64,000 bases of DNA from Alphaproteobacteria bacterium (GCA_021325525.1 JAJPHB010000067.1:16005-80004); one strand, 5' to 3'; positions 40,086 through 51,956 are shown, counted from the stretch's first letter. Made by a program: numbers and translations. Notes: generated by a model not told the origin, from the sequence alone.

Positions 40086-40219
40086 CCCTCTCCCCGTGCG
40101 GGAGAGGGCCGGGGTGAGGGGGTTCGCCCCGACGAGCGCGATCTCGCGCGCCGCACCATTTCCCCTCACCCTCCCCATGCTGCGCATGGGTCCCCCCCCT
40201 CTCCCGCAAGGGGAGAGGG
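40086..40219. repeat. REP-like palindromic element between pdhC and lpd
   Basis: Three hairpins in a row: CCCTCTCC-type at 40086-40108, CCCATGC-TGC-GCATGGG at 40174-40190, and CCCTCTCCC...GGGAGAGGG at 40197-40219. The outer two arms are also complementary to each other, and the GGGGTGAGGG and CCCTCACCC blocks between them pair too. This is the typical CCCTCTCCC/GGGTGAGGG intergenic repeat of many alphaproteobacteria. It lies inside an operon, so it may act on mRNA stability. Confidence 0.7.
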
Positions 40220-40243
40220 CGAAAAGGCAAGGAGAGCCGCGGA

Positions 40244-41644
40244 ATGGCCGACACCACATTCGACCTCATCGTCATCGGCGGCGGGCCGGGCGGCTATGTC
40301 GCGGCGATCCGCGCGGCGCAGCTCGGCATGAAAACGGCGGTCGTCGAGCGCGAGCATCTCGGCGGCATCTGCCTCAATTGGGGCTGCATCCCGACGAAGG
40401 CGCTGCTCCGTTCCTCGGAGATCAGCCATCTTCTGCATCACCTCGACCAGTTCGGCTTCTCGGCGAAGGACGTGGCCTACGACACCAAGAAGGTGGTCGA
40501 ACGCTCGCGCAAGGTGGCAAAGCAGCTCGCGAACGGCGTCGCGTTCCTCTTGAAGAAGAACAAGGTCACCGTCTTCGACGGCGAGGGCCGGCTCGCCGGC
40601 AAAGGCAAGGTCGCGGTGGCAAAGGGCGGCAAGCCGGTCGCGGACCTCGCCGCCAAGAACATCATCATCGCGACCGGCGCCCGCGCCCGCACCCTGCCCG
40701 GCCTCGAACCCGACGGCAAGCTCGTCTGGACCTACAAGGAGGCGATGGTGCCCGAGACGATGCCGAAATCGGTCCTGGTCGTCGGCTCGGGGGCGATCGG
40801 CATCGAATTCGCCAGCTTCTACCGCAACATGGGCGCCGAAGTGACGGTGGTCGAGGTGCTGGACCGCGTCGTTCCCGCTGAGGACGAGGAGATCTCCGCC
40901 TTCGCCCGCAAGGCTTTCGAGAAGCAGGGGATGAAGATCCACACCGGCGCGACGGTGAAGGGGCTGAAGCGGAACGCCAACGCCGTCACGGCGACGATCG
41001 CGGTCGGCAGCAAATCGCTCGAAGTGGCGGCGGACCGCGTCGTGCTCGCCGTCGGCATCGTCGGCAACGTCGAGAATCTCGGCCTCGAAGGCACCCGGGT
41101 CCGAGTGGAGAAGACCCATATTCTGGTCGATGAATGGCTGGCCACCGACGAGCCCGGGATCTTCGCCATCGGCGATGTGGTGGGTCCGCCATGGCTCGCG
41201 CACAAGGCGAGCCATGAGGGCGTCATCTGCGTCGAGAAGATTGCCGGCCTCAACGATGTGCATCCGCTCGACACTGGCAATGTTCCGGGCTGCACCTACT
41301 GCATGCCGCAGATCGCGAGCGTCGGGCTGACCGAGAAGAAGGCGAGGGAGGCGGGGCGTGAAATCCGGGTCGGCCGCTTCCCCTATATCGGCAACGGCAA
41401 GGCAATCGCGCTCGGCGAGCCCGAAGGGCTCGTCAAGACGATCTTCGATGCCAAAACGGGCGAGCTCCTCGGCGCGCATATGATCGGCGCCGAGGTGACG
41501 GAGCTCATCCAGGGCTACGCCATCGCGAAGACCCTCGAAACGACGGAAGCGGAGCTCATGCACACGATCTTCCCGCATCCGACGCTCTCGGAGATGATGC
41601 ACGAATCCGTGCTTGACGCTTACGGCCGCGCCATCCACTTCTAG
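40244..41644 (+). CDS. lpd: Dihydrolipoamide dehydrogenase (E3)
   Basis: A 466-residue FAD enzyme that reoxidises dihydrolipoamide with NAD+. The FAD-binding GGGPGG is at residues 12-17, the redox pair is Cys43/Cys48 in [11 protein letters not shown], the NAD-binding [11 protein letters not shown] is near residue 185, and the His-Glu dyad is in [10 protein letters not shown] near the C terminus. There is no lipoyl domain. It completes the pyruvate dehydrogenase operon and may also serve 2-oxoglutarate dehydrogenase. Confidence 0.97.
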   Translation: MADTTFDLIVIGGGPGGYVAAIRAAQLGMKTAVVEREHLGGICLNWGCIPTKALLRSSEISHLLHHLDQFGFSAKDVAYDTKKVVERSRKVAKQLANGVAFLLKKNKVTVFDGEGRLAGKGKVAVAKGGKPVADLAAKNIIIATGARARTLPGLEPDGKLVWTYKEAMVPETMPKSVLVVGSGAIGIEFASFYRNMGAEVTVVEVLDRVVPAEDEEISAFARKAFEKQGMKIHTGATVKGLKRNANAVTATIAVGSKSLEVAADRVVLAVGIVGNVENLGLEGTRVRVEKTHILVDEWLATDEPGIFAIGDVVGPPWLAHKASHEGVICVEKIAGLNDVHPLDTGNVPGCTYCMPQIASVGLTEKKAREAGREIRVGRFPYIGNGKAIALGEPEGLVKTIFDAKTGELLGAHMIGAEVTELIQGYAIAKTLETTEAELMHTIFPHPTLSEMMHESVLDAYGRAIHF

Positions 41645-41673
41645 ATTTTGCGCCGCCGAGAAAGAAGACCCGA

Positions 41674-42627
41674 ATGCCCGCCCGCCTCGACGCGGAGACG
41701 CCGCGCCACCCGGAAAAGGCGCATCGGCCCGACAGCCCGATCCCGCGCAAGCCCGACTGGATCCGGGTCAAGGCGCCGGTGTCGCGCGAGTATCACGAGA
41801 CGCGAAAGCTCATCCGCGCCAACCGCCTCCACACCGTCTGCGAGGAGGCGGCCTGCCCCAATATCGGCGAGTGCTGGGCGCAGCGTCATGCGACGGTGAT
41901 GATCCTCGGCAGCGTCTGCACGCGCGCCTGCACCTTCTGCAATGTCGCGACCGGCCGGCCGGATCTTCTCGATCCGCATGAGCCCGAGCGCGTCGCCGAG
42001 GCGCTGGCCGGGCTCGGCCTCGCCCATGTCGTGGTCACCTCGGTCGACCGCGACGATCTCGATGACGGCGGCGCCGGGCATTTCGCGCGCACCATCCGCG
42101 CCATCCGGGCGCGGGCGCCCGGCACGACCATCGAGGTGCTCACGCCGGATTTCCTGCGCAAGGACGGCGCCGTCGAGCAGGTCGTCGAGGCGAGGCCCGA
42201 TGTCTACAACCACAACCTCGAAACCGTGCCGCGCCTTTACGCGACGGTGCGGCCGGGCGCGCGCTACTTCCACTCGCTGCGCCTCCTCGACCGGGTGAAG
42301 CGGCTCGATCCCGCCATCTTCACCAAATCCGGCATCATGGTCGGGCTCGGCGAGGAGAAGGGCGAGGTTCTGCAGGTGATGGACGATCTGCGCGCGGCCG
42401 AGGTCGATTTCCTCACCATCGGCCAATATCTGCAGCCGACGCCGAAGCATCACGCCGTGGAGCGCTTCGTCACGCCGGAGGAGTTCGATTCCTATCGCAA
42501 GCACGCGCAGGGCAAGGGCTTCCTCATGGTCGCCGCCTCGCCCTTGACGCGCTCCTCCTATCACGCCGGCGACGATTTCGCGAAGCTGCGTGCCGCGCGC
42601 GAGGCCAAGCTCGCCGCCTCGGGTTGA
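41674..42627 (+). CDS. lipA: Lipoyl synthase
   Basis: A 317-residue radical-SAM enzyme that inserts two sulfurs into protein-bound octanoate. The auxiliary [4Fe-4S] cluster ligands are Cys56, Cys61 and Cys67 ([12 protein letters not shown]), and the radical-SAM cluster is Cys82/86/89 (CTRACTFC). The conserved RSSYHAG end supplies the Ser ligand of the auxiliary cluster. It lies 29 bases after lpd, which it serves by making the lipoate on PdhB and PdhC. Confidence 0.98.
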   Translation: MPARLDAETPRHPEKAHRPDSPIPRKPDWIRVKAPVSREYHETRKLIRANRLHTVCEEAACPNIGECWAQRHATVMILGSVCTRACTFCNVATGRPDLLDPHEPERVAEALAGLGLAHVVVTSVDRDDLDDGGAGHFARTIRAIRARAPGTTIEVLTPDFLRKDGAVEQVVEARPDVYNHNLETVPRLYATVRPGARYFHSLRLLDRVKRLDPAIFTKSGIMVGLGEEKGEVLQVMDDLRAAEVDFLTIGQYLQPTPKHHAVERFVTPEEFDSYRKHAQGKGFLMVAASPLTRSSYHAGDDFAKLRAAREAKLAASG

Positions 42628-42644
42628 GGCCGGCGGAAAAGCGC

Positions 42645-43133
42645 ATGCCGACCCACGCCGAGCAGCGGGTCCTGCCCTATACGCCCGAGCAGCTCTTCGA
42701 CCTCGTCGCCGACGTCGAACGCTACCCCGAATTCCTGCCCTGGTGCCGCGGCGCACGCATCCGCGAGCGGCGCGGGAACGTCATCGTCGCCGACCTCCTC
42801 ATCGGCTTCAAGATGGTGCGCGAGCGCTTCACTTCGAAAGTGGCGCTGAGCCCGCCGCACCGCATCGACGTCGCCTATGCCGAGGGTCCATTCCGCTATC
42901 TCGACAACCATTGGGTCTTCGAGCCGGCGGAGGGCGGCAGCTGCCGGATCGATTTCTTCGTCGATTTCGAGTTCCGCTCGCGCGTCCTGCAGAAGCTGAT
43001 CGGCGTCCTCTTCAACGAGGCGGTGCGCCGCATGGTCGCGGCCTTCGAAGGGCGGGCGCGCCAGCTCTACGGTGCGCCAGCTGGTCCGGCGCAAGGCAAG
43101 GCCGAGGCCGCGGGAGACAAGCCGCCCACTTAA
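42645..43133 (+). CDS. RatA/Coq10-type START-domain protein
   Basis: A 162-residue protein of the polyketide-cyclase/START family (Coq10_START). Marks are PYTPEQLFDLVADVERYPEFLPWC at the N terminus, FTSKVAL and FRSRVLQKLIGVLFNEAVRRMV at the C terminus. Homologues are called ubiquinone-binding Coq10 or ribosome-association toxin RatA; in alphaproteobacteria it usually follows lipA and is assumed to act in quinone metabolism. A TTG overlapping the lipA stop could start it 21 bases earlier; the ATG at 42645 gives the normal length. Confidence 0.9.
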   Translation: MPTHAEQRVLPYTPEQLFDLVADVERYPEFLPWCRGARIRERRGNVIVADLLIGFKMVRERFTSKVALSPPHRIDVAYAEGPFRYLDNHWVFEPAEGGSCRIDFFVDFEFRSRVLQKLIGVLFNEAVRRMVAAFEGRARQLYGAPAGPAQGKAEAAGDKPPT

Positions 43134-43621
43134 CCCTGCTCTGCCGCCGCTCGTAGCAGGTCGAGCGCGCGGTCGACCGCGGCGTGACGGACGGCACGGC
43201 GATCGCCGGCGAAGACGCGCCGCTCGCTCCGGCACGCGCCGCCGCGCCGGACAATCCCGAGATAGACGAGCCCGACCGGCTTCGTCGGCGTGGCGCCGCC
43301 GGGGCCGGCGATTCCCGTCACCGACACGGCGAGATCGACCGGCGCATGGGCGAGAACGCCGCTCGCCATCGCCTCGGCGACTTCGGCGCTGACGGCGCCA
43401 TGCGCGGCGATGAGCGCGGCCGGCACGCCGAGAAGCTCGGTTTTCGCCTCGTTGGAATAGGTGACAAAGCCGCGCTCGACGACATCGGAGGAGCCGGCGA
43501 TCTCGGTCAGCGCGGCGGCGATCATGCCGCCGGTGCAGGATTCCGCGGTGGCGAGCGTCAATCCCGCCCTCCGGCAGGCCACCAACACCGCCCGCGCCTT
43601 GGCCGTCAGCTCGTCAAGCAA
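43130..43621 (-). CDS. pncC: PncC/CinA C-terminal domain, NMN amidohydrolase
   Basis: A 163-residue stand-alone CinA C-terminal domain that deamidates nicotinamide mononucleotide in the pyridine nucleotide cycle. LTLATAESCTGGMIAAALTEIAGSS is the diagnostic N-terminal block; FVTYSNEAKTELLGVP and VTGIAGPGGATPTKPVG follow. The best start is a TTG overlapping the pgpA stop by 8 bases; a GTG about 13 codons later is possible but leaves the domain short. It converges with the START-domain gene, overlapping by 4 bases. Confidence 0.93.
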   Translation of the reverse strand: MLDELTAKARAVLVACRRAGLTLATAESCTGGMIAAALTEIAGSSDVVERGFVTYSNEAKTELLGVPAALIAAHGAVSAEVAEAMASGVLAHAPVDLAVSVTGIAGPGGATPTKPVGLVYLGIVRRGGACRSERRVFAGDRRAVRHAAVDRALDLLRAAAEQG

Positions 43622-44105
43622 TGCCCAGACTCCAGAGAAGGAAGAGCGCCGCGCCGGCATAGAGCGCCGCGAAGACGTCGTCGAGCATGATTCCCAAGCC
43701 GCCATGCAGGGCGCGATCGGCCCAGCGCGCCGGCCAGGGCTTGATCACGTCGGCGATGCGGAACAGCAAGAACCCGATCGCATAGGCGGAGAGGCTGTGC
43801 GGCGCGGCTGCGAGCACGAGCCATTGCGCCGCCACCTCGTCGATGACGACGAAGCCGGGATCGCGGACGGCGCCGGCGCGCGCGACGGTATCTGCCGCCC
43901 AACAGCCCGCCGCAAAGACGAGGATGGCGGCTATGGCGAGCCCCGCCTGCCCGAAGCGCCATTCGATCGCCCAGGCGAAGGGGAGGGCGGCGAGGGAGCC
44001 CCAGCTTCCCGGCGCCCATGGCAGCAAGCCGGCGCCGAACCACGTCGCGAGCAGCGCCGCCGGGTGGCGCAGCGGCAGGCCGAGACGGGTGAGCGGCACC
44101 ATCAT
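43614..44105 (-). CDS. pgpA: Phosphatidylglycerophosphatase A
   Basis: A 163-residue inner-membrane enzyme that dephosphorylates phosphatidylglycerol phosphate to phosphatidylglycerol. It has about four membrane segments. Motifs include [16 protein letters not shown] at the N terminus, [17 protein letters not shown] (acidic active-site region) and [16 protein letters not shown]. Overlaps with ispDF (4 bases) and pncC (8 bases) show an ispDF-pgpA-pncC operon. Confidence 0.94.
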   Translation of the reverse strand: MMVPLTRLGLPLRHPAALLATWFGAGLLPWAPGSWGSLAALPFAWAIEWRFGQAGLAIAAILVFAAGCWAADTVARAGAVRDPGFVVIDEVAAQWLVLAAAPHSLSAYAIGFLLFRIADVIKPWPARWADRALHGGLGIMLDDVFAALYAGAALFLLWSLGIA

Positions 44106-45265
44106 CCGCCGGGCAGCGGCAGACGCACCGTCGCCAGCGCTTGCGCCGCGATGCCTTCGCCGCGCCCCGTGAAGCCCAGCCCCTCGGTGGTCGTCGCCTT
44201 GATGCTGACGCGGTCGCGACCGATCGCGAGAATCTCGGCGATGCGCGCCGCCATCGCCGCGCGGTGCGGGCCGATTTTCGGCCGCTCGCAGATAAGCGTC
44301 ACATCGACATGCGCGATGATGCCGCGGCGGGCAGCGACGAGATCCGCCGCGTGGCGCAGGAAACGATCCGACGCTGCGCCGCGCCAGCGCGGATCGGAGG
44401 GCGGGAAATGCATGCCGATGTCGCCGGCGCCGATGGCTCCGAGGAGAGCGTCGGTCAGGGCGTGGAGCCCGACATCGGCATCGGAATGGCCGACAAGGCC
44501 CTGATTATGCGGCACCGCGACGCCGCAGAGCCAGACCCGGTCGCCAGGACCGAAGGCGTGGACGTCGAAGCCCTGGCCTGTCCGCACATCGCCGAGCCGG
44601 CTCGCGAGATGCCGCTCGGCGCGCGCCAGATCGTCCATCGTCGTCACCTTGAAATTGTCCTCGCTCCCCGGGACGAGCGCAACGGCGAACCCCGCCTGCT
44701 CGGCCACGGCGGCATCGTCCGAGAGCTGCCGCCCTGCGGCGGCGCGGTGCGCCGCAAGGATATCGGCGAAGCGGAACCCCTGCGGCGTCTGGGCGCGCCA
44801 GAGGGCGGCGCGATCGACGGTCTCGGCGATGATGCCGGCAGCGCCGCGCTTCACCGTATCGGTCACCGGCAGCGCCGGGATCGCGCCGGCCCGCGCCGTA
44901 AGCGCATCGAGGACGCGATCGATCAGGCCAGCATCGACGAAGGGGCGGGCGCCGTCATGGATGAGCACGTGGTCGGGCGCGAGCTCGGCGAGGCTTTCGA
45001 GCCCGGTTCGGACGGAATCCTGCCGCTCGGCACCGCCCGGAACCGGCGGCAGAAGCTCGAGTCCCGCCGCCGCCTCGTCATAAAGAGCGCGGTCGTCCGG
45101 ATGGATGACGGCCCGCAAAGCCTCGATCCGCGGGTGATGGCGCAGCGCGGAAAGGGTGTGGCGCAAGAGGCGCACGCCGCCGAGCGGCAGATATTGCTTC
45201 GGCAAGCGACCGCCGAGCCGAGTCCCGCGGCCGGCAGCGACGACGAGGGCGATGCAGCGCGTCAT
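44102..45265 (-). CDS. ispDF: IspDF, bifunctional MEP-pathway enzyme
   Basis: A 387-residue fusion. Residues 1 to about 228 are IspD (MEP cytidylyltransferase): [18 protein letters not shown] binds CTP, with [16 protein letters not shown] and the [16 protein letters not shown] end. Residues about 232-387 are IspF (MECDP synthase): GFDVHAF and GHSDADV are the metal site, with [17 protein letters not shown] and the C-terminal [21 protein letters not shown]. The fusion is typical of alphaproteobacteria. The start ATG (MTRCIALV) was picked from the IspD N terminus. Confidence 0.97.
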   Translation of the reverse strand: MTRCIALVVAAGRGTRLGGRLPKQYLPLGGVRLLRHTLSALRHHPRIEALRAVIHPDDRALYDEAAAGLELLPPVPGGAERQDSVRTGLESLAELAPDHVLIHDGARPFVDAGLIDRVLDALTARAGAIPALPVTDTVKRGAAGIIAETVDRAALWRAQTPQGFRFADILAAHRAAAGRQLSDDAAVAEQAGFAVALVPGSEDNFKVTTMDDLARAERHLASRLGDVRTGQGFDVHAFGPGDRVWLCGVAVPHNQGLVGHSDADVGLHALTDALLGAIGAGDIGMHFPPSDPRWRGAASDRFLRHAADLVAARRGIIAHVDVTLICERPKIGPHRAAMAARIAEILAIGRDRVSIKATTTEGLGFTGRGEGIAAQALATVRLPLPGG

Positions 45266-45316
45266 GCCGGCGGCGGGCCGAAGCGTCGAAGGGCGGAGCA
45301 AGGGTGAGGGGCCATC

Positions 45317-45808
45317 TCAGTCACCTGCGAGGGATTTGCGCATGAAGACGCGCGCGAAGCCCGCCTCGGTCCCGCGACCCGTCTCCTCATAGCCGAGGGC
45401 GCGGTAGAGGCGCTGGTTCTCGGTCATGGTCTCATGCGTGTAGAGGCGGATTTCGCGGTGGCCGCGGCGCCGCGCCTCGCTCTCGGCGAAGGCGAGAAGG
45501 CGCCGGCCGAGGCCGCTACCCTGGCGTTCCGGCGCGATGGCGACATTGTCGAGGAGAAGATGGTCGGGCTTCTCCAAGAGCACGATGAGACCCGCGACCC
45601 CGCCGTCCTCCTCGATCACCCATGCCGTACGCGCAGCGATGCGCGCCGCGTAATCGTCGAGCATGGGCCCGGGCGGCTTTCCCATGCGGGCGATGTAGCC
45701 TCGATAGGCCTCGCGGACGATCGCCTCGATGTCAGGCCGGTCGGCCTCGTCGGCAGGGCGGATGCGGGGTGCCGTCACAGCATCGAACTCGCGAGAGGAG
45801 TGCGGCAA
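45317..45808 (-). CDS. GNAT-family N-acetyltransferase
   Basis: A 163-residue acetyl-CoA-dependent transferase. The acetyl-CoA loop is VAIAPERQGSGLGRRLLAFAESEARRRG-like (R..G.G motif), followed by LYTHETMTENQRLYRALGYEETGR, the common C-terminal part of the fold. Substrate unknown. It lies 51 bases upstream of ispDF on the same strand and is divergent from dusB, with 115 bases between them. Confidence 0.87.
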   Translation of the reverse strand: MPHSSREFDAVTAPRIRPADEADRPDIEAIVREAYRGYIARMGKPPGPMLDDYAARIAARTAWVIEEDGGVAGLIVLLEKPDHLLLDNVAIAPERQGSGLGRRLLAFAESEARRRGHREIRLYTHETMTENQRLYRALGYEETGRGTEAGFARVFMRKSLAGD

Positions 45809-45856
45809 GAGTTACCGCGCCTGTTCGATGGGGTAAAGTTCTGCCCTTGCGTCAGG

Positions 45857-45885
45857 TTGCGCCGCACCGCGTTTCCCCGTATCCT
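45857..45885 (+). promoter_or_regulatory. Promoter of the dusB-ntrBC operon
   Basis: TTGCGC (45857-45862), a 17-base spacer and TATCCT (45880-45885). Transcription would start near 45892, inside the palindrome at 45887-45901, with a leader of about 30 bases. Matched by eye. Confidence 0.5.
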
Positions 45886-45886
45886 C

Positions 45887-45901
45887 GCCTAAGTTTTAGG
45901 C
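45887..45901. promoter_or_regulatory. GCCTAA-GTT-TTAGGC palindrome at the dusB-ntrBC start site
   Basis: A perfect 6-3-6 inverted repeat directly after the -10 hexamer and 22 bases before the dusB ATG. Its place over the predicted +1 suits a repressor; it is too short and lacks a T-run for a terminator. Confidence 0.5.
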
Positions 45902-45923
45902 AATATCAGAAAATGCGCAAGAA

Positions 45924-46910
45924 ATGAGCATCTCGATCGGGTCAGTCACTCTCTCGGATCCGGTGCTCCTCGCACCGATGTCGGGCGTCTCGGATCTGCC
46001 GTTTCGGCGCCTCGTCAAATCCTTCGGCGCCGGGCTCGTCGTCTCCGAGATGATCGCCAGCGAGGCGATGATCCGCCAGACGCGCCAGTCGATGGTGATG
46101 GCGCGGAGCAGCGCCGACGAGCAGCCGATGGCGGTCCAGCTTGCCGGCTGCGAGCCGCGCGTGATGGCCGAGGCGGCGAAGCTCAACGCTGATCTCGGCG
46201 CGGCGCTCATCGACATCAATTTCGGCTGCCCGGTGAAGAAGGTGGTGAACGGTCATGCCGGCTCGGCGCTGATGCGCGACGAGGCGCATGCGGCGCGCAT
46301 CCTGGAAGCGACGGTGAAGGCCGTCGACCTGCCGGTCACGCTCAAAATGCGCATGGGTTGGGACGATGCCAATCGCAACGCCCCGCGCCTCGCGCGGATT
46401 GCCGAAGAATGCGGCATCCGCATGATCACCGTGCATGGCCGCACGCGCTGCCAATTCTATTCGGGCAGCGCCGATTGGGCCTTCATCCGCGAGGTGAAGG
46501 CGGCGGTGCGGCTGCCCGTCATCGCCAATGGCGACATCAACACGCTCGAGGATGCGGCGCAGGCGCTCGCCCTATCCGGAGCCGACGGGCTGATGGTCGG
46601 CCGCGGCACCTATGGGCGGCCGTGGTTCGTGAACCAGGTGGCGCACTTCCTCAAAAGCGGGGCGCGCCTCCCGGATCCGCCGCTGTCGCAGCAGCGCGCC
46701 ATCGTGCTCGACCATTACGAGGCGATGCTGGCGCATTACGGCAACGACACGGGCTGCCGCATCGCGCGCAAGCACGTCGCCTGGTATTCCAAGGGCTTGC
46801 CGGGATCGGCGGAGTTCCGCGCCGCAATCAACCAGACCGACGACACCGCCCGGGTACGCGGCATGATCCGGGGGTTCTACGACCCGCTCCTCGAGCGGCA
46901 TGCCGCCTGA
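45924..46910 (+). CDS. dusB: tRNA-dihydrouridine synthase DusB (NifR3)
   Basis: A 328-residue FMN enzyme that reduces uridine to dihydrouridine in the tRNA D-loop. [12 protein letters not shown] is the FMN-binding start, the catalytic Cys is in NFGCPVKKV, and [16 protein letters not shown] and GRGTYGRPW close the barrel. It was first named NifR3 because it precedes ntrBC in Rhodobacter, Rhizobium and Azospirillum, exactly as here. It overlaps ntrB by 11 bases. Confidence 0.97.
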   Translation: MSISIGSVTLSDPVLLAPMSGVSDLPFRRLVKSFGAGLVVSEMIASEAMIRQTRQSMVMARSSADEQPMAVQLAGCEPRVMAEAAKLNADLGAALIDINFGCPVKKVVNGHAGSALMRDEAHAARILEATVKAVDLPVTLKMRMGWDDANRNAPRLARIAEECGIRMITVHGRTRCQFYSGSADWAFIREVKAAVRLPVIANGDINTLEDAAQALALSGADGLMVGRGTYGRPWFVNQVAHFLKSGARLPDPPLSQQRAIVLDHYEAMLAHYGNDTGCRIARKHVAWYSKGLPGSAEFRAAINQTDDTARVRGMIRGFYDPLLERHAA

Positions 46911-48032
46911 GATGGCGCGCGATCTCGCCGTGCTGGCCCGCCGCCGCGCCGCGCCCGGCCGGCCGGTCGACCCGGAGGCGGTCCTGGCGGCGCTGCCCGA
47001 CGCGGTGCTCGTCCTCGACGGCGACGACCGCATCCTCTGGCTGAATGCCGCCGCCGAGCAGTTCTTCGGCGCCGGCGCCGCCAGCCTCGAAGGCCTCGCG
47101 CTCGCCGAGCTGCTGCCTGCCGACAGCCCGCTCTTCTCCCTGTTGCAGACCGCCCGGCGCCAGGGCGGCAGCATCGCCGAATACGGCGTGCCGATCGAAA
47201 CTCCGCGCCTTGGTGCGCATGTCGTGACCTTGCAGGTGGCACCCCTCTTCGACCGGCCCGGCGCCGTCGTCGTCACCTTTCACGAGCGCTCGATCGCGCA
47301 CAAGATCGACCGCCAACTCACGCACCGCAACGCCGCGCGCTCGCTGACCGCAATGGCCGCGATTCTGGCGCACGAAGTGAAGAACCCACTTTCCGGCATT
47401 CGCGGGGCGGCGCAGCTTCTCGAGCAGAACGCCGGGGCCGGCGACCGCGAGCTGACCCGCCTCATCTGCGAGGAGGCCGACCGCATCGTGGCGCTGGTCG
47501 GCCGCATGGAGGCTTTCGCCGACCCGCGGCCGCTCGAGCGCGCACCGGTCAACATCCATGAGGTGCTGGAGCGCGTCCGCAGGCTGGCGCAGGCCGGCTT
47601 TGCCCGCAATTGCCGCTTCATCGAAGAGTACGATCCGTCGTTGCCGGCGGTCCTCGGCAATCGCGATCTGCTCATTCAGGTGTTCTTGAATCTCGTGAAG
47701 AACGCCGCGGAAGCAACCGACGGAAAAGGCGAGATCGGCCTCGCGACGGCTTACCAGCAAGGCATTCGCCTAGCCGTGCCGGGCAGCGGGACGCGCCTCC
47801 ATTTGCCGCTCCTCGTCTCGGTCAGCGACAATGGGGCCGGCATTCCGGAGGATCTTCGCCCGCATCTCTTCGACCCGTTCGTGACGACGAAGCACAATGG
47901 CACGGGTCTCGGCCTTGCTCTCGTCGCCAAGGTGGTCGGCGATCATGGCGGCGTCATCGAGTTCAACAGCCAGCCGCGCCGCACCGTCTTCCGCGTCTTC
48001 CTGCCGATGGCGACGACAGCGGGGGCCGGTCG

Positions 48033-48036
<4 letters not shown>
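46900..48036 (+). CDS. ntrB: NtrB, nitrogen regulation sensor kinase
   Basis: A 378-residue cytoplasmic kinase/phosphatase that sets NtrC phosphorylation according to PII status. A PAS domain spans about 28-130 ([21 protein letters not shown]), the phospho-acceptor is His158 in [11 protein letters not shown], and the ATPase part has [17 protein letters not shown] and GTGLGLALV. No membrane segment, as expected. A second ATG four codons later is also possible. Its stop overlaps the ntrC start (ATGA). Confidence 0.95.
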
Positions 48037-49472
<1,436 letters not shown>

Positions 49473-49534
49473 GCGGGGCGCGCCGCCCAGCGTCTCCGGC
49501 CGGCCGGCCGCCGCGCGAGGGGTAGGGCATCGCT

Positions 49535-51787
49535 TTGCACGCAGCTTCCGGCATCGGCCTGTCGCAACGGGCGGTCCGCTGGGCGGGACGGGTCGGGCTC
49601 GGCCGCAAGGTGACGGTGGCCTTGGCCGTGGCGGCCCTCCTCTCGGGCATCGCCACCTATGCCGCGATCACCGGCCTGCCGCCTTTCGGACTCAGCGGGC
49701 GTGCCGTCCTGCCGCTGCTGCTCCTCAACCTCGTCCTTCTCCTGGTGCTGGGCGCCATCGTGGCGAAGCGCCTCGTCGAGGTGTGGGCGCAGCGCCGGCG
49801 CGGCCTTGCCGGATCGCGCCTTCATGTGCGCCTCGTCGTGCTCTTCAGCGTCGTCGCGGTGGCGCCCACCATCATCGTCGCCGTCTGCTCCTACCTCTTT
49901 CTCAGCTTCGGCTTGCAGGCCTGGTTCAGCGACCGCGTGCGGACGGCGCTCTCGCAATCGCTTGCCGTCGCCGAAGCCTATCTGCACGAGCATCAGCAGG
50001 TCATCCGCGCCGATGTTCTCTCGATGGCCTCGGACCTCAACCGCGAAGCCTACATTCTCAGCGTCAATCGCGAGCGCCTTGCCGAGGTCGTCGAGCGCGA
50101 GGCGGCGCTCCGATCGTTGAACGAAGCCGTCATCTTCGATCTCTCGGGTCACGTCCTCGCCCGCGCCGGCTTCACCTTCTCGCTCGAATTCGGCCTCATC
50201 CCGGAATGGGCCATGCGGACGGCGCGCGCCGGAGATGTCGCGATTCTCACCGGCGACAATGAAGACCGTGTACGCGCGCTGGTCCGCCTCGACCAATTCC
50301 CCGGCGCCTTCCTCTATGTCGGGCGCTTCATCGAGCCGCAGGTCCTCGCCCATATGGAGCAGACCCAGCGGGCCGTCGCGCAGTACGAGCATCTCGAAGG
50401 CGAGCGGTCGGGCGTGCAGATCACCTTCGCCCTCATCTTCCTCGTCGTCGCGCTGCTCTTCCTCTTCGCCGCCGTCTGGGTCGGCCTCAATTTCGCCAAG
50501 CAGCTGGCGAAGCCCATCAGCGGCCTCATCGAGACCGCCGAGCGGGTGCGCGGCGGCGACCTCGCGGCGCGCGTCCCGGAGGGCGAGGGGGACGAGGAAT
50601 TCGCCTCGCTGAGCCGCGCCTTCAACCGCATGACGAGCCAGCTCCAGAGCCAGCAGGGCGAGCTCATCGAGGCGAACCGGCAGCTCGATGCGCGGCGGCG
50701 CTTCACCGAGACGGTCCTCGCCGGCGTCTCGGCCGGGGTCATCGGCCTCGACCAGCTCGGCCGGGTGAACCTGCCCAACCGCTCGGCCTCGCTGCTGCTC
50801 GGCGCCGACCTCGACCAGCGCATCGGCGAGCGGCTCGCCGAGGTGGTGCCCGAGATGGCGGCGCTTCTCGCCGCCGCGAACCGCCGGCCCGACCGCCTCG
50901 CGCAATCGCAGATCCAGCTCGTCCGGCGCGGCCGCACGCATGTCCTCCTCGTGCGCATCGCGGCGGAGCAGGAGGACGGCGAGGTCAAGGGCTATATTGT
51001 CACCTTCGACGAGGTGACCGAGCTGCTCTCGGCGCAGCGCAAGGCCGCCTGGGCCGATGTCGCCCGGCGCATCGCCCACGAGATCAAGAACCCGCTGACG
51101 CCGATCCAGCTCTCGGCGGAGCGGCTGCGGCGCAAATATCTGCGCGAGATCCGCAGCGACCCGGACACCTTCTCGATCTGCACCGACACGATTATCCGCC
51201 ATGTCGAGGATATCGGCCGCATGGTCGATGAGTTCTCCTCCTTCGCGCGCATGCCGGCCCCCGTCATCAAGACGGAGAGCATCCTCGAGATCTGCCGTCA
51301 GGCGCTCTTCCTGCAACGCAACGCCCATACCGACATCGACTACGAGATCGTCGCCCCCGAAACCGCGCCCGCGCTCGCCTGCGACGCGCGCCTCATCGGG
51401 CAAGCCTTGACGAACCTCTTGAAGAACGCCGCCGAATCGATCGAGGGGCGGGACGGGGCGGCGGCCGCCCTGCCGCGCGGGAAAATCACGCTTCGCCTCG
51501 AAGCCGGGGCGGAGGGGCAGATCGCGGTCGCGGTGGAGGACAATGGACGGGGCCTGCCGCAACAGGAGCGCGAGCGCCTCACCGAGCCCTATGTGACAAC
51601 GCGCGCCAAGGGCACCGGGCTCGGCCTTGCCATCGTCAAGAAGATCATGGAGGAGCATGGCGGCGGGCTCGTCCTCGACGATCGCGAAGGCGGCGGCGCC
51701 GTGGTGAAGCTCGTCTTCCCGGCGACCGAGTCGCGCGCCGCTACCGCCGCGCCGGCGCCGCGCCTTGCTGCGGCGCAAGAGGCGTGA
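49535..51787 (+). CDS. ntrY: NtrY, membrane-bound sensor kinase
   Basis: A 750-residue histidine kinase, the partner of NtrX in nitrogen and redox control. Three or four N-terminal membrane helices (about 27-48, 57-78, 96-125), a periplasmic loop, another helix near residue 290-312, a HAMP domain (about 315-370), a PAS domain, then His515 in RRIAHEIKNPLTPI and the ATPase motifs NLLKNAAES, VEDNGRGLP and GTGLGLAIV. The start is a TTG following GAGGGGTAGGG; no better-placed ATG or GTG is seen. It lies 62 bases after ntrC. Confidence 0.93.
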   Translation: MHAASGIGLSQRAVRWAGRVGLGRKVTVALAVAALLSGIATYAAITGLPPFGLSGRAVLPLLLLNLVLLLVLGAIVAKRLVEVWAQRRRGLAGSRLHVRLVVLFSVVAVAPTIIVAVCSYLFLSFGLQAWFSDRVRTALSQSLAVAEAYLHEHQQVIRADVLSMASDLNREAYILSVNRERLAEVVEREAALRSLNEAVIFDLSGHVLARAGFTFSLEFGLIPEWAMRTARAGDVAILTGDNEDRVRALVRLDQFPGAFLYVGRFIEPQVLAHMEQTQRAVAQYEHLEGERSGVQITFALIFLVVALLFLFAAVWVGLNFAKQLAKPISGLIETAERVRGGDLAARVPEGEGDEEFASLSRAFNRMTSQLQSQQGELIEANRQLDARRRFTETVLAGVSAGVIGLDQLGRVNLPNRSASLLLGADLDQRIGERLAEVVPEMAALLAAANRRPDRLAQSQIQLVRRGRTHVLLVRIAAEQEDGEVKGYIVTFDEVTELLSAQRKAAWADVARRIAHEIKNPLTPIQLSAERLRRKYLREIRSDPDTFSICTDTIIRHVEDIGRMVDEFSSFARMPAPVIKTESILEICRQALFLQRNAHTDIDYEIVAPETAPALACDARLIGQALTNLLKNAAESIEGRDGAAAALPRGKITLRLEAGAEGQIAVAVEDNGRGLPQQERERLTEPYVTTRAKGTGLGLAIVKKIMEEHGGGLVLDDREGGGAVVKLVFPATESRAATAAPAPRLAAAQEA

Positions 51788-51956
51788 GGCCGAGCGGTTC
51801 GAGCTTGCCGTTGCGGGCGGGGGCGGGGACTGGTTACCCTAGGGCGTATCGCCGCCGCTTCGCGCCGCGCCGGCTGATGAAGGGGAACGATGTCGTCGCG
51901 CAGTGAAGGATGTCGGATCGCGGGGATCGGCGCAGACGGCCGGGGGCATCGGTGCC

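Noticed and set aside
38518..40881. 787-residue plus-strand ORF crossing pdhB, pdhC and lpd in another frame
   Set aside because: Out-of-frame Arg-rich translation over three well-identified genes.
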